The position numbers and the translations under genes are program-made. A stretch of DNA of 64,000 nt from positions 5,107,322 to 5,171,321 of the forward strand of contig NC_058055.1 of NCBI RefSeq assembly GCF_020085105.1, read 5' to 3'. The notes below the pieces were generated by a model. The model saw only the letters and a list, made by a program, of their open reading frames with translations. It made no database searches and was not told where the DNA came from. This stretch comes from Siniperca chuatsi. Taxonomy: Eukaryota; Chordata; Actinopteri; Centrarchiformes; Sinipercidae. This document shows positions 26,301 through 35,939 of this stretch, one piece after another (positions within the stretch are counted from its first letter, which is position 1; each line of letters opens with the position of its first letter).

Positions 26301-26576
26301 CTAAGATGATTTCTGTTAGAATAATAATGATGGTATTTTTAAATGTTTGAATGGCACTTTCTGAAACAGACGTTACAAAGTGCTTTACACAAAACAAATC
26401 ACAGCATGTCAGTGTGATGTGTTTCATGTCATTCTGACCTCTTCCAGGTGAAGACTCCTGATTTGTTTAACCACCTCTGTTTGTTTACTTGCTGCGGCCC
26501 CTGTTACACTTCTCAAGCCAATAACCGTCGTCTTACCTTTGAGGACGCCAGAGTAAGCAGCAAGAATGGTCTTCAT
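11234..26576 (-). CDS. dgat2: Diacylglycerol O-acyltransferase 2
   Basis: DGAT2 joins an acyl-CoA chain to diacylglycerol, making triacylglycerol at the ER and lipid-droplet surface. Eight exons, 26537-26576, 24385-24513, 24005-24112, 22726-22796, 19536-19740, 14029-14203, 11663-11865 and 11234-11388, sum to 1086 bp, or 361 aa plus TGA. Visible landmarks: N-terminus MKTILAAYSGVLKG; two hydrophobic segments at about 43-90 forming the membrane hairpin; lipid-binding FLALGVAC at 53-60; YFP at 112-114; catalytic HPHG at 134-137; GGAAE at 212-216; and RKGFVKLALQKG through VPVYSFGEN at 232-255. The N-terminus is shorter than human (388 aa) because the human segment between the first Gly and GTGSS is absent. 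Introns 3 and 7 use GC donors. It sits between uvrag and its paralog mogat2. No broken frame was seen and it should be active. Confidence 0.97.
11663..11865 (-). CDS. dgat2: dgat2 coding exon 7 (GC donor)
   Basis: Residues 243-310, beginning DLVPVYSFGEN and ending YCKPITTI plus one base. The donor at 11661-11662 is GC in ATAG|GCAAGT. The nearest GT, four bases on, would break the frame of exon 8. Confidence 0.95.
12760..13056. mobile_element. Miniature element with CAGTGGTTCCCAACC-type ends
   Basis: Begins CCAGTGGCTCCCAACCTTTTTGG and ends near CGACCCCCAGAACCACT. The same terminal family is nested in other elements at 29.9, 34.8 and 38.1 kb. It lies in dgat2 intron 6. Assignment to hAT-like elements is by recalled family ends. 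Confidence 0.55.
13127..13341. mobile_element. Short terminal-inverted-repeat element (GGGCTGCAC ends)
   Basis: Starts GGGCTGCAC and ends GTGCAGCCCT, giving matching inverted ends around an AT-rich core of about 200 bp. This is the form of a common fish miniature transposon. It lies in dgat2 intron 6. Confidence 0.6.
14029..14203 (-). CDS. dgat2: dgat2 coding exon 6
   Basis: Residues 185-242 plus two bases in 175 bp, the same length as mogat2 exon 4. It contains GNAVVIVVGGAAESL and RKGFVKLALQK. The donor is GTGAGC. Confidence 0.96.
14770..19290 (+). mobile_element. Degenerate L2-clade LINE in dgat2 intron 5 (antisense to dgat2)
   Basis: Decayed pieces of a non-LTR retrotransposon occur in order on the plus strand: an ORF1-like frame (15061-15624), an SGNH-esterase-like remnant with ILHIGTTDV near 15.8 kb, an endonuclease remnant with VVIVGDFNIH and LSDHSCVF (17.0-17.3 kb), reverse transcriptase pieces with NNYRPISNL and VFQSGFRAHHSTETAL (17.8-18.0 kb), the YADD box read as YADN at 18320-18331, and the usual C-terminal region to about 19.15 kb. 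Several stops and frame shifts break it, so it is dead. Esterase-bearing ORF1 proteins are known from fish L2 elements. Ends are approximate; clade assignment is inferred. Confidence 0.85.
19536..19740 (-). CDS. dgat2: dgat2 coding exon 5 (HPHG catalytic motif)
   Basis: Residues 117-184 in 205 bp, the same length as mogat2 exon 3. It contains NYIFGYHPHG, AFCNFGTEATGFSKKFPG and LRDYLMSG. Confidence 0.97.
20153..20260. mobile_element. Fragment of the GCTGCAACTAACGATTATTTTC miniature-element family
   Basis: Starts GGCTGCAACTAACGATTA and continues with alternating GATTAATC / GATTATTTTC words. A related inverted-looking end (ACTAATCAACTAATCATTGC) lies at 22.05-22.09 kb, so the two may bracket one larger element in dgat2 intron 4. 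Confidence 0.5.
22726..22796 (-). CDS. dgat2: dgat2 coding exon 4 (YFP motif)
   Basis: Residues 93-116, GGRRSSWVRSW through RDYFPIR. The 71-bp exon restores phase 0. Its acceptor is CTCTTCAG and its donor GTAGGT. Confidence 0.93.
22842..23172. mobile_element. Complete miniature element of the GCTGCAACT family
   Basis: Begins AGAGCTGCAACTCACAATTATT and ends GATCGACTAATTGTTTCAGC, with a core that recurs in inverse orientation at 60.40-60.73 kb. It lies in dgat2 intron 4, just upstream of exon 4 in transcript terms. Confidence 0.6.
23215..23720 (+). repeat. Interspersed repeat rich in AGCATGCTAAC
   Basis: Contains repeated AGCATGCTAACATGCTAA and TAGCACTGAACACAAAGTAC. Related copies in opposite orientation occur at 55.2-55.5 and 59.0-59.3 kb. 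This is a common fish interspersed repeat; no coding capacity. Confidence 0.6.
24005..24112 (-). CDS. dgat2: dgat2 coding exon 3 (second membrane segment, GC donor)
   Basis: Residues 57-92 plus one base. It encodes the FCTDCWLIAAIYTAWLIIDW membrane segment and NTPKQ. The donor at 24003-24004 is GC (AAG|GCAAGA); reading on in frame meets TAA within four codons. Confidence 0.93.
24385..24513 (-). CDS. dgat2: dgat2 coding exon 2 (first membrane segment)
   Basis: Residues 14-56. It encodes GTGSSILSALQDL and then ISVLQWVITFLAL, the first hydrophobic segment. The acceptor is TCTCCAG and the donor GTGAGT, both phase 1. Confidence 0.95.
24514..26536. other. dgat2 intron 1, nothing notable recognised
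   Basis: A 2-kb intron with no protein-like frame. One imperfect inverted repeat lies near 25.14-25.22 kb. Confidence 0.5.
26537..26576 (-). CDS. dgat2: dgat2 coding exon 1
   Basis: ATG at 26574-26576; encodes MKTILAAYSGVLK plus the first base of Gly14. The donor is GTAAGA. Confidence 0.95.
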
Positions 26577-26890
26577 AGCTGAGGCTTCTTGGATGGCGAG
26601 GGTGCCCCTAAAGAAAAAACTTAATTGTTTGCTTGCTGTCAGGATGACAGAAGTCCAACCCTACAGCTCCTCTGTCGCGACTGCCTTCAACTGCAGCAGA
26701 CTGACGCGCCGAGCGGGCATTTAATCAGTGCTGGGAGGAGCCAAAAACACGGAGACAACGGAGCAGAAAAATGTATTAGTATTCTTGAGCCAAGGAGCCT
26801 GGAGGTGACAGCGCCCTCCCTGTTCAGCCACACAGAGGCCCGCAGGTGAGAAACCAGGAGCAGCATTGAGCTGATGCGCCGCTCTCTGTG

Positions 26891-26971
26891 TATTTATGGG
26901 GGCAGTCACGTGGGCCAGCTGTGGAAAAACATGTATTGACCATTAAACCTGCCTCACCTCCCCTCCACGTG
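26891..26971 (-). promoter_or_regulatory. dgat2 core-promoter candidate: TATA box with two CACGTG E-boxes
   Basis: On the minus strand CATAAATA (26891-26898) lies about 315 bp upstream of the dgat2 ATG. Just upstream of it are two perfect CACGTG E-boxes, at 26907-26912 and 26966-26971, and a CAGCTG at 26916-26921. Such E-boxes bind USF, SREBP and ChREBP/MondoA-type factors, which control lipid genes. The spacing is not that of a classic ChREBP element. A start near 26860 is inferred from the TATA position. Confidence 0.55.
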
Positions 26972-28029
26972 TACGCCTGAATCTTTGAGTTGGATGATGA
27001 ACTGTGTTTCAAAAATGAAATGTCGAATTTTTATTGTCACATGTTGTTTATTCTGTCAGATCTCCGAACGTGGTATAAGATGTCAGTTTTTCTAGATTGT
27101 ATGTATTTTACAGAAGAATACTGTATGTGTCCTAATCTGTGATACTTTATCTGCTATGATATATTACCACCATAAAATAATTTATTTACCTATGAGGACA
27201 TGGCTATTTGGATTGCCACTAGTGTTTTTTTTTATTGTAATGCTATGTGTCCCATGGTTGGTCCACTATATAAAGGCCTATACAACAAATGGTGTTTTTT
27301 GTTCTAATGCTACAAAATCGAATTCTTACATGTACTTTACCTATGGTTTGTTCTCAATAGTCAGGTAATAGTCAAATATAATTACAGACTTTATGTCAGA
27401 CTGTGCAGTAAGGTTATACTGTTTTCAGTGAGACTTTTGTCTAGTCATGTTATTTCTTCTAGAAGAGCGATATAACTTTCCTATCAATTTCTGTAGGGAA
27501 TTCTTTAATTTATAATATATTTAGTGTTCAATTTATAATATACTATGATATTTTAACTCTTACAGTATGAACATGTGGCAGTATTTGTTGCCATAGACAA
27601 AACAAGCCACAGCTGCCCACCTGAGGGCCTCATGAAGGCTTGTTTCACATGTTCAGTGCCAATGCAACAAATAACTCTCTTCTGTGATGGGCTGGCTACT
27701 GTATATCAAGGCAATGCTATTTGATGCACAAAAAAAAGCATTTCTTACAAAACAATATGCATTGCCATCATATAACACTGGAGAGATGTTGCATTTGTTG
27801 CACTGGTGCTGAACATGTCGGTCGTGCCCTCGTGACTGCAGAGTGAGGGCAGCTGCGGGCTGCGTTGTCTACAGAGGCTGCCATCTGTTCAAGCTTCCAG
27901 GTAAGTCCTGCTCTCAGTGGCTTCTGCCAGAGTCTGAGTCTGCCAGCAGGTACTGCAGAGACACTCACCAAGCCAGAACCTGCTGAAGGTGGACACAGGA
28001 CTAATGTACAGCTGCTGGCAAATAGCCGA

Positions 28030-28243
28030 AGATGTATGGTCAGTAGTGTAAGAAGTACTCAGATCTTTTACTCGCGTAAAAGTACCAATACTCCAATGTA
28101 AAAATACTCCACAAGTAAAAGTTCTGCATTCAAAATCCTACTTAAGTAAAAGTACAGAAGTATCACTAGCAAAATATACTTAAAGTACTCATTCTGCAGA
28201 AAAATGATCCCTGTGACTGATATATTATTGTATTTTACATGAC
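28030..28243. mobile_element. Truncated hAT-like miniature element
   Basis: Starts AGTGTAAGAAGTACTCAGATC and runs through AAGTAAAAGTTCTGCATTC to TGTGACTGATATATTA, the same family as 34.49-35.33 kb. It breaks off where the duplicated segment beginning GAGGCTGCTGTTG starts. Confidence 0.6.
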
Positions 28244-28783
28244 ACGAGGCTGCTGTTGGGAAATGTCAATATCTAACAATTTGGGACATCAGTGTTATAA
28301 TCATGCAATTTTACATTACAGTCTCAGCAATCCACCTTTTTTTTCTTTCTGGTATTTTGGTATTCTTCTTCTTCTTCTAATGCCCATAATATCATAACTG
28401 TCTCGAAAACACAAAGCCTGGCCCATTTATTTTCCATCAATCTCTCATGCTAGAATATGAAATGTTAAGATATGAGTCTGATAGGTCTGTTCTGATCATC
28501 TAAAGACTGGAAATCTATAAGCAAATCTTTTGATACAGACAAAATGTTGCTGTCAAGTATATGGATACAGTATGTTTACTACATCAAGTGTTTGCTTGTG
28601 TTCCATCACAGGTTGGCCGGCCTTTTCCAGCATTGTTCTTACACACCATCACATACTTATCACCAGTTTACTGGTGACTGGTTTCAGCTGGTTTAAATGC
28701 TTACAGGTCAACTGGGTGAAGGCAAAGTCACATTCATTCTCTCACTGTCAACTTTTAGTGCCTTTTTAGTGCTTTTTTATTCT

Positions 28784-28786
28784 TAA

Positions 28787-28829
<43 letters not shown>
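28784..28829. repeat. (TA)n microsatellite
   Basis: Alternating TA tract found in duplicate copy A and absent from copy B. Confidence 0.95.
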
Positions 28830-28831
<2 letters not shown>

Positions 28832-28906
28832 TTTTTCCAATGATTTGTGTCTTTTGAATCACAGTACTTCTGTAAGTTTTCTTTTAGTCAGCATTTTTAT
28901 CAGCCC

Positions 28907-28909
<3 letters not shown>

Positions 28910-28941
<32 letters not shown>
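28910..28941. repeat. (CA)n microsatellite
   Basis: CA tract. The matching site in copy B (33.75-33.79 kb) is an interrupted, shorter CA/GCA tract. Confidence 0.95.
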
Positions 28942-28944
<3 letters not shown>

Positions 28945-29911
28945 TCTTGTCAAGACTGTGTTGAAAGAGTCAGGGCATTTGTCCAATGTGTCATTTATTT
29001 GGAAATATCAGTGCCCTGCCATCTCATAAAAAATGTGTCTGCCAAAGTTCACAGACCGTCTTATCATTTGGGCACCTGATCCAAAACCAGGCACTCAACT
29101 TTTAATGTGGAATATAGAAATAATAAAACAATAAATGAGACATATTTATTGAGCGTTTTTGATCTACATATGGCCAAAACCACCATTAGCCCTAAGTTTG
29201 ATGGAAATGCACACGTTAGTCGGTAATTAAAATATTTAAGGCTCAACAATAAATTATCTTTGTGTGTTTTTCCATGTTGTTTCACATGTTTAAAAAATCT
29301 TAAGTTCTTACCATTTCTTTCACTTTCACTTAAATTGCAAGGCAGATATTAAAGAAATAGTTCCAGGGCCGGAACTAGCACATTCGGTGCCCTAGGCAAG
29401 CTCTCCCTAGAAAGAGAGGTAAACAGCTAACCTGGTTCTGTCCAAAGGTTAAAAAAATCTTCCATCTTACCACCACCTCTAAAGTTCAAACGACAAGCAG
29501 TGGTTTTACGGTGGGTTGTGTGCCAGACTATTTCTTGACCTTAGCAGTGATTTCCCAGAGTCGCCTCCAGGCTCGCTGTTTCCTCCTGCTTCATCCGTAA
29601 TGCTAAACAAATTGACAGACATGAGGGTGGCATCAATCTTTGCAAAAAAAAACCAAATGGCATATTTCCGAAAATGTAAAAGTACATTACAAATATTAAC
29701 AGCAAAATGTACCAAAGTATCAAAAAGTAAAAGTACTTGTTCTGCAGGAAAATAGCTCCTGTGACTGATATATTACTCTATATGACATTATTAGATTGTT
29801 AATACTGATGCATCAGTGTGTAAGCAGCATTTTACTGTTGTAGCTAATCGATGTGAAGCTAGTTATAGTAATTATCACTACTTGTTTAACTACTAGAGTT
29901 AGGTAGTTTGG

Positions 29912-30162
29912 TCCAGTGGTTCCCAACCTAGGGGTTGGACCCCTCCAAAGGGTCACCAGATAAATCTGAGGGGTCGTGAGATGATTAATAGGAGAAGAAA
30001 GAAGAAAAAACATTTTTGTGAAATATTGGATAATTTGACTTCTTTCAAACAGTTATTTACTGTAAATGAAACCATGTGAACTCATAGAAAAATGTGACAA
30101 GAGACCCCAACTGCTTTTTGTAAGGGGTCACAAGTCAAAAATGTTGGGAATCACTGGTTTAA
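29912..30162. mobile_element. Nested miniature element, copy A
   Basis: Begins CCAGTGGTTCCCAACCTAGG and ends AATGTTGGGAATCACTGG, so the ends are inverted repeats. It sits inside a hAT-like element at the same point as in copy B (34836-35152). Confidence 0.65.
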
Positions 30163-30379
30163 TCTTCATTTTTTAATGTAAAATCTTATTCTGAAAAGCA
30201 ACTATGGCTGTGAAATAAATGTAGTGCAGTAAAATGTACAATACGTCCCTCTGAAATGTAGTGGAGTAGAAGTATACACACAAACAACTGCTGGGTTAAA
30301 AATTAACCCAACTTTAACCCCACCACTCGGTAACTATGGGACAGAATACACCCTGGGTTGGTTTGATCCAAGTGCTGGG

Positions 30380-31290
30380 TATTACCTTTCAACGTGTCCT
30401 CATACAACAGTTCGTATGATATCTCACGCAAAGTTATGGACCATTTTTCATGCATAATCCTACAAATGTCCAGAAACCAGCAACAGGCGTACCAGATCTT
30501 CGTCGTCATGGTAACAATAAACACGTGGTTAACGTTGTGAAATGGTCATAGCTTGGTTAGGTTTAGGCACCAAGACTACTAGGTTTTGGAAAAGCTCACG
30601 GTTACGGTTAAAATAAGTAAGTTACGTTAGTAACTCACAATAAGTCACGTGATGTCAACACGTAATTTGCGTGAAATAAATCAAGTGACTTAATTTACGT
30701 AGGTTACGTAACTCACATATGTAATTGAAAATAAGTAAGTGTGACTTAAAATAAGTCAACAATGACTTTTGGTTTCACACAGGACACAAACCCATCTCCC
30801 GGGTGAAAGTCCTGTTTTTGACCCATCCATCCGCCCTGTCCACCTCCATCTCCCTACATGGACTTTGACGCTCTTTATACTTCCTCATCTGACTCCCTCC
30901 TTTGCTCCCATCATAATTACTGAGGCCACTAGAGGTCGCCGCCTAATGATAAATGTAACTGCCTCGTGGCTCCCGATTACGTGGGGTATATACGAATTAC
31001 AGTGCATTGCTTTTCTTAGGTATACCTACGAAAAGTGAATGAACACAGCCTGTACCTTTTAACGTACAGGTCTGCATTCTGTGGGGAGACCATAGACTGA
31101 ATGTAAAGATGGACGACGTGTCTCCACTTCCTCCCACTGTACTAAATGAAGCCAAAATATCCCGGATACGGGAGCTGCCATCTTGAGCTGGTGACGACAT
31201 TTGGAGCCAGAGTCTGTGTAGTAGTGATTGGAGTTGGAGCCCCAATGGGGAGACAGACAGCCTGCGAGAGGGAGAAAAAACAAAACATGA
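30380..31290. repeat. Interspersed repeat debris, unclassified
   Basis: Contains GCTTGGTTAGGTTTAGGCACC (inverse of words at 14.67-14.71 kb), repeated AATAAGT and TTACGT words and a CACTAGAGGTCGCCGCC block, then a GGAGTTGGAGCCCC block. These look like pieces of two or more fish repeats. No coding frame was recognised. Confidence 0.4.
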
Positions 31291-31299
31291 GCTTTCGGA

Positions 31300-32370
31300 C
31301 AGACTGCCAGAAGGGTATTCCATCACGGTGGATAAAGGAAAATCCTGGCTTATTTTGATAAATCTCGCTAATTTAAGTGAGAGATCTGTTCCATTACTGT
31401 GACTTAGAGGTTTCCCTGCTCAGTAACCAAGGTAACTTATACGGCTGAACTAGCCTGCTCTGTAGCAGGCTAACTGTCAAGCTTAATTTAGCTGTGTGTC
31501 AAAGAATGTCCAACTGGCGAAAACAGAATCCCAAAAGACAGTTCCATCAAGTGTCTTTTCGCACTCACATCACATATGTCATGTGTTCTGAAACATAAAT
31601 TAAGACCTATTTCAGTAAATCCCCATTTTATTGATGGTCACCTAGCGAAACCTTTTATTTGAAATCTTAGCTTGTATAATTTAAGAAAGAAAAGTGTGCC
31701 AAAGTTGTGTTGGAAGTTATTTTTTAGGCTAATTCACTCATTTTGTTCAAGCAAAACATTAATTACAGTCCAAACCATAAGCTTCTGCTGTGTTTTCAAT
31801 TTCTGTTTACATTATTCTCCAGCTTGTTTATCTCCAACTTCTTCATTTTTAGCTTTTTGTACTCCATGTCCAGTTTCTGGCTTTCAGTGTCAATGAGCAG
31901 ATGATGCTTGTATACTGAACGCACATCCTGGGAAAGAGAAAATAGTAAAATAGTAGCTGATTATGCTTTTGATAACAGCAATATAACGAGTTAATCAATT
32001 CATTCCATGCTGACGTACTTGTTCCGGTCATGTCCTGCAGCAAGGTGTATGGTTATACATCATTTGTATGATCTAGCAGACATACAGTGTCTCCACTCAC
32101 TGAAAGATATAGGTCTACCGTTAGTTATTACCATTGAGATACTGATACCTGTTGAGGAAAAGCAGTAGGCAATACCTTGTACATATTGCTCCTGAGCACC
32201 TTGGGGAATGATGTCCAAGGAGGTCCCCCCCCTCTATTCCCTCTATTAGTGGGCGCCCCCGGTTGTAGCTCAACGCCAGCTCCTCTGCAGGTGTGAGGTC
32301 CTCAGGTGGAGGTCCACCACCAGTCGCAGTGGCATCCATCTTTTTTAATTGGTGGCTAAAATGGTACACA
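31300..32370 (-). pseudogene. Remnant of a Harbinger-type Myb/SANT-like transposon protein
   Basis: Minus-strand pieces encode PAEELALSYNRGRPLIEGI (about 32.22-32.30 kb) and, further on, SVYKHHLLIDTESQKLDMEY followed by a lysine/leucine-rich coiled-coil end and a TGA at 31796-31798. This pattern resembles the second protein of vertebrate Harbinger transposons, a Myb/SANT-like DNA-binding partner of the transposase. The N-terminal DNA-binding region and the transposase are not seen, and frames are broken, so this is a fossil. Assignment is from recalled family motifs. Confidence 0.55.
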
Positions 32371-32779
32371 TTTACAGCTACTATTTTAACACATACATTT
32401 AATCACATACACATAATCACACACGTTTAATAATTATTTTATTTATAGAGCACTTTTCAAGCAATAAGCACAATAACCTTGCTTTCCAAGGTCAGAAGAT
32501 TAAAAATACAAGCAACATTAAGAACAGTTACAAGAGGTAGCCCCAGTCCATGTCCTCGCCCCATATCACTTTATCAAATTAAATATTACACCCAGTCTCT
32601 ACTGGAAAAATCTTTTGCACTTTGTATCTAATGCAGTCCCAAAACGGTAAACTGATAACACATATCTAGTGGGACCGGGCCAAAGAATCATAACTGTTTT
32701 TTGATGAAATCAGTCGTACAGTCCTTGACATGAGGCTGCTGTTGAGAAATGTCAATATCTACCAATTTGGGTCATCATT

Positions 32780-32950
32780 CTTCTTCTTTCGGCTGCTCCC
32801 CGTGTGGATCGCCACAGTGGATCATCTGTTTCCATCTCGCTGGCAAACAGGGCCCCGCCCAACCCGGCATGAAGATCTGATGATCTGCATTTTTGATTTG
32901 GCATCTAGGCTTTTTACCCTTCCTGACGCAACCCTCCCCATTTATGCCGC
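32780..32950 (+). mobile_element. LINE/SINE 3'-end fragment
   Basis: Contains CTTTCGGCTGCTCCCCGTGT, GATCGCCACAGTGGATCATC and CTTCCTGACGCAACCCTCCC, words of a widespread fish retroelement tail. It is present only in duplicate copy B. Confidence 0.6.
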
Positions 32951-33904
32951 AAAAATGATTTCTTTATGTGTAATGCAATACCTTAATTAATCTAACCTGT
33001 TTACACATTTTTTTTAGTGTTCCACATTCTTTCATTCATGCTGTCTATGGCCTACTGCATCTGTAGAGCAACATGCAAGCTTGCTTTCTGTATGTGTAAT
33101 GACTCGGGGGACTTGAACTCCATTTATATTTGTTTTCTTTTAAGAAAAAGCCAAAATAAGATATGACCCAAAGGATTCAGTGAACACAGGGCCTTGGTTC
33201 TTTTGTACTTTGACCACTGTCTTTAAAAATAAGTCAATAATGGAATACACTCCCCATCACAATAATGCCCATAATATCATAACTGTCTCGAAAACAAAAA
33301 GCCTGGCCCATTTATTTTCCATCAATCTGGTCATGTTACGATTGCAGCTCTGCAGAATTGCAGCTCTGCAGAATATGAAATGTTAAGATATGAGTCTGAT
33401 AGGTCTGTTCTGATCATCTAAAGACTGGAAATCTATAAGCAAATCTTTTGATACAGACAAAATGTTGCTGTCAAGTATATGGATACAGTATGTTTATTAC
33501 ATCAAGTGTTTGCTTGTGTTCCATCACAGGTTGGCCGGTCTTTTCCAGCATTGTTCTTACACACCATCACATACTTATCACCAGTTTACTGGTGACTGGT
33601 TTCAGCTGGTTTAAATGCTTACAGGTCAACTGGGTGAAGGCAAAGTCACATTCATTCTCTCACTGTCAACTTTTAGTGCCTTTTTAGTCTTTTGCATCAC
33701 AGTACTTCTGTAAGTTTTTCTTTTAGTCAGCATTTTTATCAGCCCTTCACACACATACACACACACAGACACATGCACGCATGCACGCACACACAAATCT
33801 TGTCTAGACTGTGTTGAAAGAGGCATTTGTCCAATGTGTCATTTCTTTGGAAATATCAGAACTCTGCCATCTCATATAAAAAGTATCTGCCAAAGTTCAC
33901 AGAC

Positions 33905-34335
33905 CGTCTTATCTCGTTTAGGTGTTCATCACAGCACAGAATCTGTCTCAAGTGATAAATGACCTACTGTTGTCTTAGACTGTTATTTTAATTCCTTTAG
34001 ACCTCAGTGCAGCTTTTTACATAGTTGATCATTGTATTTTATTAAACCATCTTAAGGACCAGGTTGGGATCCACGTCACTGCCCCTAAGTGGTTTGCCTC
34101 CTACTTAACCAACAGGACTTTCTCTGTTAAGATTGGCAGCCTCTCCTTCCCTACTGCCCTTATCACTAGTGGAGTACCTCAAGGCTCCATTTTAGGGCCC
34201 ATTTTATTTTCTCTGTACATGCTCCCTTTAGGCTCCATCTTCCGCAAGCAATGGCTTCTTTCACTGTTACATGGATGACACACAAATATACCTTCCATTG
34301 AATCCGGGGGATTCCAGCTCCATCACATCCATCCT
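33905..34335 (+). mobile_element. L2-like LINE reverse transcriptase fragment
   Basis: Encodes LDLSAAFYIVDHCILLNHL, then SGVPQGSILGPILFSLYMLP, then, after a frame shift, CYMDDTQIYLPLN (about 34.26-34.30 kb). The order of motifs is that of the non-LTR reverse transcriptase core. It is short, frame-shifted and inactive. Confidence 0.8.
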
Positions 34336-34493
34336 GTGGGTTATTATTTCTTGACCATAGCAGTGACTTCCCAGAGACGCCTCCAGGCTTGCTGTTTCCC
34401 CCTGCTTCATTTGTAATGTTAAGCTAATGGACAGACATGAGGGTGGTATCAATCTTCTCATCTCAAAACAAATGGCATGTTTCCCAAAATGTG

Positions 34494-35334
34494 GCTGTGG
34501 TGAAAGAAGTATTCAGATCCCATACTTAAGTAAAGTACCAATGCATACATGAAAAAATACTCACACAAGTAAAAGTCCTGCATTCAAAATCCTATTTAAG
34601 TAAAAGTACATTACAAATATTAACAGCAAAATGTACTAAAGTATCAAAAAGTAAAAGTACTTGTTCTGCAGGAAAATGGCTCCTGTGATTGATATATTAC
34701 TCTATATGACATTATTAGATTGTTAATACTGATGCATCAGTGTGTAAGCAGCATTTTACTGTTGTAGCTAATCGATGTGAAGCTAGTTATAGTTATTATC
34801 ACTACTCGTTTAACTACTAGAGTTAGGTAGTTTGGTCCAGTGGTTCCCAACCTAGGGGTTGGACCCCTCCAAAGGGTCACCAGATAAATCTGAGGGGTCG
34901 TGAGATGATTAATAGGAGAAGAAAGAAGAAAAAACAAAGTTCTGCAACACAAATATGTATTTATTTTAGGGGCTTTTCTCTAATCTTTGCTTTTTTGTGA
35001 AATACTGGATAATTTGACCTCTTTCAAACAGTTATTTATATATAACTGTAAATGAAACCATGTGAACTCATAGACATCTGAAATGTGACAAGGGACCCCA
35101 ACTGCTTTTTGTAAGGGGTCACAAGTCAAAAATGTTGGGAATCACTGGTTTAATCTTCATTTTTTAATGTAAAATCTTATTCTGAAAAGCAACTATGGCT
35201 GTGAAATAAATGTAGTGCAGTAAAATGTACAATACGTCCCTCTGAAATGTAGTGGAGTAGAAGTATAAAGTAGCAGAAAATGGAAATACTCAAGTAAAGT
35301 ACAAGTATCTCAAAACTGTACTTTCCACCACTGA
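34494..35334. mobile_element. Full-length hAT-like miniature element with nested element
   Basis: Starts TGTGGTGAAAGAAGTATTC and ends TACTTTCCACCACTG, so the termini are imperfect inverted repeats. A second element (34836-35152) is nested inside. It is the most complete copy of this family in the window. Confidence 0.65.
34836..35152. mobile_element. Nested miniature element, copy B
   Basis: CCAGTGGTTCCCAACCTAGG to AATGTTGGGAATCACTGG. It is the counterpart of 29912-30162 with about 60 extra internal bases. Confidence 0.65.
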
Positions 35335-35414
35335 AATGTGGAACTACTGATTTAATGTCTCAAGGGCATATTATAGAAATGAAAGAAATACAGTTGAGTG
35401 TTGTATATAAGATA

Positions 35415-35939
35415 TTTATTTTCCCTGTTTATTGCATTTGGAAAGAAACAGAATCCTGAAATTAATGGTGTTTTATGACAGTCTTTCCAAATGATTTTGC
35501 AACCTAAATTCAACCTATGACTCTGTTTGAGAATGTGTCAGGTCTTGCACAAAATCCAAAACCCCAGACAGATACCACAACTGGGAGATTAAGTGAGGAA
35601 AACTTGACTTGTGTCATTCATGTTCCCTCTGAACAATTTCCTACACAGCCCTGAAAAGTGACAGCAGTCTGAATGAACAGCCCGGTTTCAGTAAATGGAT
35701 ACATAAGTATTTCCATTCTGGTTGGTGTTCTCTCATACAGTCGTTCTACCTTATATAAACAGATACAACAGTATGTATTGTTGCAGAACCAATAACAGTT
35801 TAGTCATCTTTAATTAAAAGGCCAGTTAAGAGCAAAATCAGGCTTACAGAGCCAATCAAAAGGTACAATTATCTGAGTCTGCAGCACCAGAGCTTTACAA
35901 ATAAATAGGCATTTAAATCCACTCCATCATCAGTCCACT
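35415..35939 (-). other. mogat2: mogat2 3' UTR with AATAAA signals
   Basis: AATAAA on the minus strand at 35428-35433 and 35415-35420, about 0.5 kb downstream of the mogat2 stop. The UTR end is inferred. Confidence 0.55.

Larger units (their letters stand above)
28243..30271. repeat. Mosaic duplicated segment, copy A
   Basis: Intergenic block whose parts match 32727-35258 at high identity and in the same order. Shared parts are 28243-28290, 28382-28770, 28848-29060 and 29527-30271. Copy A alone has a (TA)n tract and an unrelated stretch at about 29.06-29.52 kb. The shared 79-codon frame (28530-28769) is not a convincing gene. Confidence 0.85.
32727..35258. repeat. Mosaic duplicated segment, copy B
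   Basis: Counterpart of 28243-30271 in the same orientation, about 4.5-4.9 kb downstream. It carries a retroelement tail and a LINE reverse transcriptase piece that copy A lacks, and keeps the complete 5' end of the hAT-like element (34494 on). Confidence 0.85.

Noticed and set aside
28530..28769. 79-codon frame repeated almost identically at 33448-33687
   Set aside because: Similarity follows from the DNA duplication; the flanks are equally alike, and there is no known domain or splice context.
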